Positions 60,593-64,000 of a stretch of 64,000 nt of DNA are shown here, piece by piece. How positions within the stretch are numbered: the stretch's first letter is position 1; each line of letters starts with the position of its first letter. The notes under the pieces are model-generated. The model had not been told where the DNA came from and made no database searches. It worked only from the letters and a program-made list of their open reading frames with translations. This stretch comes from Paractinoplanes durhamensis (GTDB lineage: Bacteria; Actinomycetota; Actinomycetes; Mycobacteriales; Micromonosporaceae): positions 124,001 through 188,000 of the forward strand of contig NZ_BOML01000005.1 in assembly GCF_016862175.1 (NCBI RefSeq), read 5' to 3'. The translations under genes and the position numbers were made by a program.

Positions 60593-60856
60593 TTACGCTG
60601 CCGCGGGACTCATGGCGGGGGCTCGGGAGCGCGGGCGACCGGGTGCGTCCGGGTCGGCCAGGCGAGGGCGGGTCGCGATGCGGGCTCGGCGGGCGAAAGC
60701 GAAGGTCGCGGGCGCCATGATCGCTGCCAGCGCCGGAAGCGCGGTGGTGGCGACCAGGAGAATGGCGGCGGCGACCAGCGCCAGGCCGAGGACGAGCTGC
60801 GTCGGCGCCCCGAAGGTGGTGGGGTCGAGAAGGGCCCAGAAACCCTCGAGCAGCAT
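60593..60856 (-). CDS. DUF6412-like small membrane protein
   Basis: 87 residues: a short N-terminus, two hydrophobic helices (APTQLVLGLALVAAAILLVA, LPALAAIMAPATFAF) and a basic tail with RPRLADPDAPGRPRSRAP, the pattern I associate with DUF6412 proteins encoded before a secondary YidC in actinobacteria. ATG 60856 follows TAAGCT by 6 nt (leaderless). Function unknown; possibly a client or partner of the insertase. Confidence 0.6.
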   Translation of the reverse strand: MLLEGFWALLDPTTFGAPTQLVLGLALVAAAILLVATTALPALAAIMAPATFAFARRARIATRPRLADPDAPGRPRSRAPAMSPAAA

Positions 60857-60898
60857 GGGCGAAGCTTAGCTCCGTTCCGCAACGGGTAACGGGGGCGC

Positions 60899-62080
60899 AT
60901 GGATGCGGCTTCCGGTGGTACGACGATCTCCGACGAGATGGCCCAGGAGGCCGAGGCGCAGGACCTTCTCACGCTCGGCGTGGAGGAGGAATACCTCCTG
61001 GTCGACGCGGTCGAACCGCGCGGCGTGGAGGCGGTCGAGGACGTTCTCGACCACATCCCGGCCGAGTACGCCGAAGCGGTGCAGCACGAATATCTGCGCA
61101 CCCAGATCGAGGTGGCCAGCCCGCCGCAATTGCACCTCGCGACCCTCTACGAAGCCATGAAGGAACTCCGCGGCGTGGTGTCCGGCGCGGCCGAGCAGGC
61201 CGGCGTGCGCCTCGTCGCGGTCGGCACCGGACCGGCGGCCGGGCCCGTCGCCCGGCTCGTCGACCGGCCGCGCTACCACCGGATGCGGGAGCGTTTCGGT
61301 GACCTCTCCCCCGGTCAGGGCATGTGCGGCACGCACGTGCACGTCAGCATCCCGGACCCGGAGAGCGGCATCCACGTGCTGAACCACCTGCGGCCGTGGC
61401 TTCCGGTCTTCCAGGCCGCCACCGCGAACTCGCCGCTGGCCGACGGACGCGACACCGGCTACGCGAGCTGGCGCTCGATGCTCTGGGAGCGCTGGCCGAC
61501 GGTCGGCCCGACGCCGCACCTCGAATCGCCCGAGCACTACGAGACGCTGGTCGCCGACCTGCGGGCGAGCGGCGCCATGCTCGACGAGGGCATGCTCTAT
61601 TGGTATGCCCGGCTCTCCGCGAGCTACCCCACCGTGGAGATCCGGATGGGCGACGTGATGCCCAGCCTGGACGACGCGATGCTGCTGGCCGCCCTGGCCC
61701 GGGGCCTGGTGGCGACGCTGCTGCGGAACATCCGCGAGGGCGCCCCGGCGCCGGACGTGCCGCATCCGCTGCTGATGGCCGCGCACTGGCGGGCCGCCCG
61801 GGACGGGCTCGAGGGTCAGCTGCTCGACCTGGCCACCCGGGAACCGCGGCCGGCCTGGCGCCTGATGCGGCAGCTCTTCGACTACGTCCGGCCCGAGCTG
61901 GAGCGGCACGGCGACCTGGAGATGACCACCGTCCTGATGGGACGGCTGCGGTCGCACGGCACCGGCGCCGCCCGGCAGCGCGCGATCCTCAACCGGGACG
62001 GCACGGTCGCCGACGTGGTCGACTGGCTGGCCCGGGCCACCCGCGGCGGAAGTGACCCCGAGGACGCCACCGCGACGTAA
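60899..62080 (+). CDS. YbdK-type carboxylate-amine ligase (glutamate-cysteine ligase family 2)
   Basis: 393 residues. GCS2 fold: LLTLGVEEEYLLVDAVEPRG, HEYLRTQIEVASPPQL, GQGMCGTHVHVSIPDPESGI, RSMLWERWPTVGPTP, PTVEIRMGDVMPSLDDAML. Family members couple the gamma-carboxyl of glutamate to an amine with ATP, weakly to cysteine. In actinobacteria, which use mycothiol and not glutathione, the natural substrate is often unknown. The ATG at 60899 lies 6 nt after TAACGG, with no ribosome site. The next gene starts 11 nt after its stop. Confidence 0.9.
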   Translation: MDAASGGTTISDEMAQEAEAQDLLTLGVEEEYLLVDAVEPRGVEAVEDVLDHIPAEYAEAVQHEYLRTQIEVASPPQLHLATLYEAMKELRGVVSGAAEQAGVRLVAVGTGPAAGPVARLVDRPRYHRMRERFGDLSPGQGMCGTHVHVSIPDPESGIHVLNHLRPWLPVFQAATANSPLADGRDTGYASWRSMLWERWPTVGPTPHLESPEHYETLVADLRASGAMLDEGMLYWYARLSASYPTVEIRMGDVMPSLDDAMLLAALARGLVATLLRNIREGAPAPDVPHPLLMAAHWRAARDGLEGQLLDLATREPRPAWRLMRQLFDYVRPELERHGDLEMTTVLMGRLRSHGTGAARQRAILNRDGTVADVVDWLARATRGGSDPEDATAT

Positions 62081-62090
62081 GTTGGACCGC

Positions 62091-63461
62091 GTGAAGCTCG
62101 TCGTGATCGGCGGTGACGCGGCCGGCATGTCGGCGGCGTCGCAGGCCCGCAAGCGCCTCGGCCCTGACCAGCTGGAGATCGTCGCGTTCGAGCGGGGGCA
62201 TTTCACCTCCTACTCGGCGTGCGGCATCCCCTACTGGATCGGCGGCGCGGTCACCGAGCGGGCGAAGCTGATCGCCCGCACGCCCGAGGTGCACCGCGAG
62301 GCCGGCATCGACGTCCGGTTGCGGCACGAGGTGGTCACCATCGACCCGGATCGACGGCTGGTCATCGCGCGCGATCTCGCCGGCGGCGGCGAGGTCCGGG
62401 AAAACTTCGACCACTTGATGTACGCGACGGGAGCGACCCCGGTCATCCCCGAGTGGGCCGGCGTCACCGCGTCCGGCGTGTTCGGCGTGCAGACCCTGGA
62501 CGACGGCGCCGCCATTCAGGAGTGGCTGGCGAGCGACCCGGCGCCGCGCACCGCGGTGGTGATCGGCGGCGGCTACATCGGCGTGGAGATGGCCGAGGCG
62601 CTGCTGAAACGCGGTCTCGACGTCACCCTGCTGGAGAAGTCGGCGCAGCCGATGGGCAAGACGGTCGACCCGGATGTCGGCGAGCTGGTCGCCGAGGCGA
62701 TCCGCGGCCAGGGCATCAAGGTGGTCACCGAGGCGCACGTGGACTCGCTGGAGACCGAGGGCGGCCGGGTGCGGGCGGTGGTCACCCCGGGCGGTTCGCT
62801 GCCGGCCGACATCGTGGTGATGGGCTTGGGGGTACGCCCGAACACCGCGCTCGCCACCGCCGCCGGCCTGCCGGTCGGACCCACCGGTGGCCTGCGCACC
62901 GACCGGCGGATGCGGGTCGAGGGCACCGACGGCATCTGGGCGGCCGGCGACTGTGTGGAGTCCCGGCACCTGATCACCGGGGAACCGGTGCACGTGCCGC
63001 TCGGCACCCACGCCAACAAGCAGGGCCGGGTGGCCGGCATCAACCTGGCCGGCGGCTACGCCACGTTCCCGGGGGTGATCGGCACCGCGGTGACCAAGGT
63101 CTGCGAGCTCGAGGTGGCCCGGACCGGCCTCACCGAGAAGGAGGCGGCGCGGGCCGGGTTCGCCTATGTGACCGCCCGGGTCGAGTCGACCAGCCGGGCC
63201 GGCTACTACCCGGGCGCCAGCAAGATGATGATCAAGCTGATCGCCGAGCGTCGCACCGGGACACTGCTCGGCGCGCAGATCGTCGGCAAGGCCGAGGCGG
63301 CCAAGCGGATCGACGCGCTCGCCGTCGCGGTGTGGAACCGGATGACCGTGGAGGAGATGACGGCGCTCGACCTCAGCTACGCGCCGCCGTTCGCCCCGGT
63401 GTGGGACCCGGTGCTGATCGCGGCGCGCAAGGCGACCGACGCGGTGCACAAGGCGATGTAG
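62091..63461 (+). CDS. CoA-disulfide-reductase/NADH-oxidase-like flavoprotein
   Basis: 456 residues from GTG 62091. FAD-binding N-terminus MKLVVIGGDAAGMSAASQAR, a single redox cysteine C44 in FTSYSACGIPYWIGG, NAD(P)-binding VVIGGGYIGVEMAEALLKRG, FAD site IWAAGDCVESRH, and a C-terminal dimerisation domain. One-cysteine members reduce CoA disulfide or related persulfides, or oxygen. The frame extends 13 codons upstream into the preceding gene. TAAGTT overlapping that gene's stop lies 7 nt before the GTG, so a separate leaderless transcript is possible. Confidence 0.9.
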   Translation: MKLVVIGGDAAGMSAASQARKRLGPDQLEIVAFERGHFTSYSACGIPYWIGGAVTERAKLIARTPEVHREAGIDVRLRHEVVTIDPDRRLVIARDLAGGGEVRENFDHLMYATGATPVIPEWAGVTASGVFGVQTLDDGAAIQEWLASDPAPRTAVVIGGGYIGVEMAEALLKRGLDVTLLEKSAQPMGKTVDPDVGELVAEAIRGQGIKVVTEAHVDSLETEGGRVRAVVTPGGSLPADIVVMGLGVRPNTALATAAGLPVGPTGGLRTDRRMRVEGTDGIWAAGDCVESRHLITGEPVHVPLGTHANKQGRVAGINLAGGYATFPGVIGTAVTKVCELEVARTGLTEKEAARAGFAYVTARVESTSRAGYYPGASKMMIKLIAERRTGTLLGAQIVGKAEAAKRIDALAVAVWNRMTVEEMTALDLSYAPPFAPVWDPVLIAARKATDAVHKAM

Positions 63462-63584
63462 GCCGACTTGGTCGATTTTGTGTTTTCGGGGTCACAGAGC
63501 GCCAGCAGGCGTTACTACGCGCCGTAAATACGGAATCACCGATCTGGTATCGCGCTCGATCTTGCAACACGGTAGGCATGCAGC

Positions 63585-64000
63585 ATGTCGCCGCAATCCC
63601 TCACGTACCCGAGTTCGGCGTCCGGCGACGTCGCCGAGCCGGGCGGCCGACACCGCCGCGCCGAGTCCCTTGAGGACGCCCGGCCGCGCGTCACCTACGA
63701 CCTGCCGCCACGGGTTGCCGCTTCGCGCAGCGGGCGGCACCAGCGTGTCGCTCCAGCCCAGCGCAACGTGCTGGATCAACTGACCGCGCTGAGTGCCATG
63801 GGGCCGCGCAACACCCGGTCCGCCCGGCACCGCAACGAGCGGCCGGTCACCGGCAGCCACCGCGCCCCCGGCACCCTGCCGATCGAGTCCTGGCTGCTGA
63901 TGGGCAAGAAGCGGCAGCAGGTGCTGCTCGCCGCCCTGGTCGCGGCCGGCCTGCTGCTGGTCGCGGTGCCCGGCGGCGGAAACAACGACAACAGCATCGA
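63585..64000 (+). CDS. Membrane-anchored protein, N-terminal part (runs off right edge)
   Basis: 138 codons are open from ATG 63585 to the window end. A hydrophilic Arg/Ser/Pro-rich cytoplasmic part of about 105 residues (RHRRAESLEDARPRVTYDLP, APAQRNVLDQLTALSAMGPR) is followed by LPIESWLLMGKKRQQ and a membrane helix (VLLAALVAAGLLLVAVPG). The rest, probably extracellular, is outside the window. TAGGCA followed by 6 nt precedes the ATG (leaderless pattern). It may be a cell-wall enzyme or binding protein; this cannot be decided. Confidence 0.7.
   Translation, partial: MSPQSLTYPSSASGDVAEPGGRHRRAESLEDARPRVTYDLPPRVAASRSGRHQRVAPAQRNVLDQLTALSAMGPRNTRSARHRNERPVTGSHRAPGTLPIESWLLMGKKRQQVLLAALVAAGLLLVAVPGGGNNDNSI

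Noticed and set aside
63522..63533. CCGTA/TACGG palindrome before the last gene as an operator
   Set aside because: Only 5-base arms, about 50 bp upstream of the -10; too weak to support.
1..64000. CRISPR arrays, rRNA genes, riboswitches, insertion sequences
   Set aside because: No regular spaced repeats, no rRNA signatures, no transposase frames and no conserved riboswitch core were found by reading; a covariance-model search would be needed to exclude small RNAs.

Overview
The window is high-GC actinobacterial DNA, most likely from Actinoplanes or a close member of the Micromonosporaceae. This is inferred from the GC-rich codon use, the Streptomyces-type conservon operon, PadR and SARP regulators, linked GH18 and GH16 secreted hydrolases, and many apparently leaderless genes. 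It carries about 65 protein-coding genes, one tRNA-Arg(CCG), several broken genes, and no rRNA, CRISPR array or intact insertion sequence that I can see. Genes run off both ends: an RND-type transporter (minus strand, left edge) and a membrane protein (plus strand, right edge).

Layout. 1-1347: RND transporter and a divergent MarR regulator. 1360-7266 (minus): one amino-acid operon argS-lysA-hom-VOC-thrC. 7352-8944: DUF3105 and DUF305 membrane proteins, then tRNA-Arg. 8945-13680: a decaying region with SRPBCC and ArsR remnants, a frameshifted PEP-synthase-like gene, a PadR cassette with a perfect palindromic operator, and a broken membrane gene. 13681-17333: complete conservon cvnABCD. 17437-23978: XRE/TPR regulator, DUF916 protein with a secreted purple-acid-phosphatase-like protein, HupE-like protein, BMP-like lipoprotein. 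24178-26652: PEP-mutase-like enzyme, DUF5937/ArsR regulator, small secreted protein. 26703-33785: two PknB-type kinases flanking an AfsR/SARP regulator that has a TTA codon; a duplicated piece of the regulator's 5' end lies before the first kinase. 33900-42509: small enzymes and regulators (SnoaL-like, serine beta-lactamase-like, VOC, HxlR, hydrolase, VanZ, TetR plus MFS exporter, STAS, AraC). 43147-46670: ECF sigma factor with a membrane partner, Gfo/Idh oxidoreductase, two membrane proteins. 46667-50953: NB-ARC/TPR STAND protein, glutathionylspermidine-synthase-like ligase with a YgiB-like partner. 50978-55422: SDR, a PadR/membrane/GH13 operon, DedA. 55419-59436: two tandem GH18 chitinases and a GH16-CBM6 beta-glucanase with a LacI-type operator. 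59544-64000: secondary YidC, DUF6412-like protein, YbdK-type ligase, CoA-disulfide-reductase-like flavoprotein, and a partial membrane protein.

How parts work together. The first operon supplies lysine, homoserine and threonine; thrB is missing from its usual place. The kinase/SARP/kinase block resembles an AfsK-AfsR switch, with its TTA codon as a possible bldA checkpoint. The chitinases and glucanase form a module for degrading fungal cell walls. Regulation can be read directly at several places: palindromic operators for two PadR proteins, TetR, MarR and a LacI-type repressor, an ECF -35/-10 pair before the sigma gene itself, and a recurrent -10 hexamer about 6 nt before the start codon.
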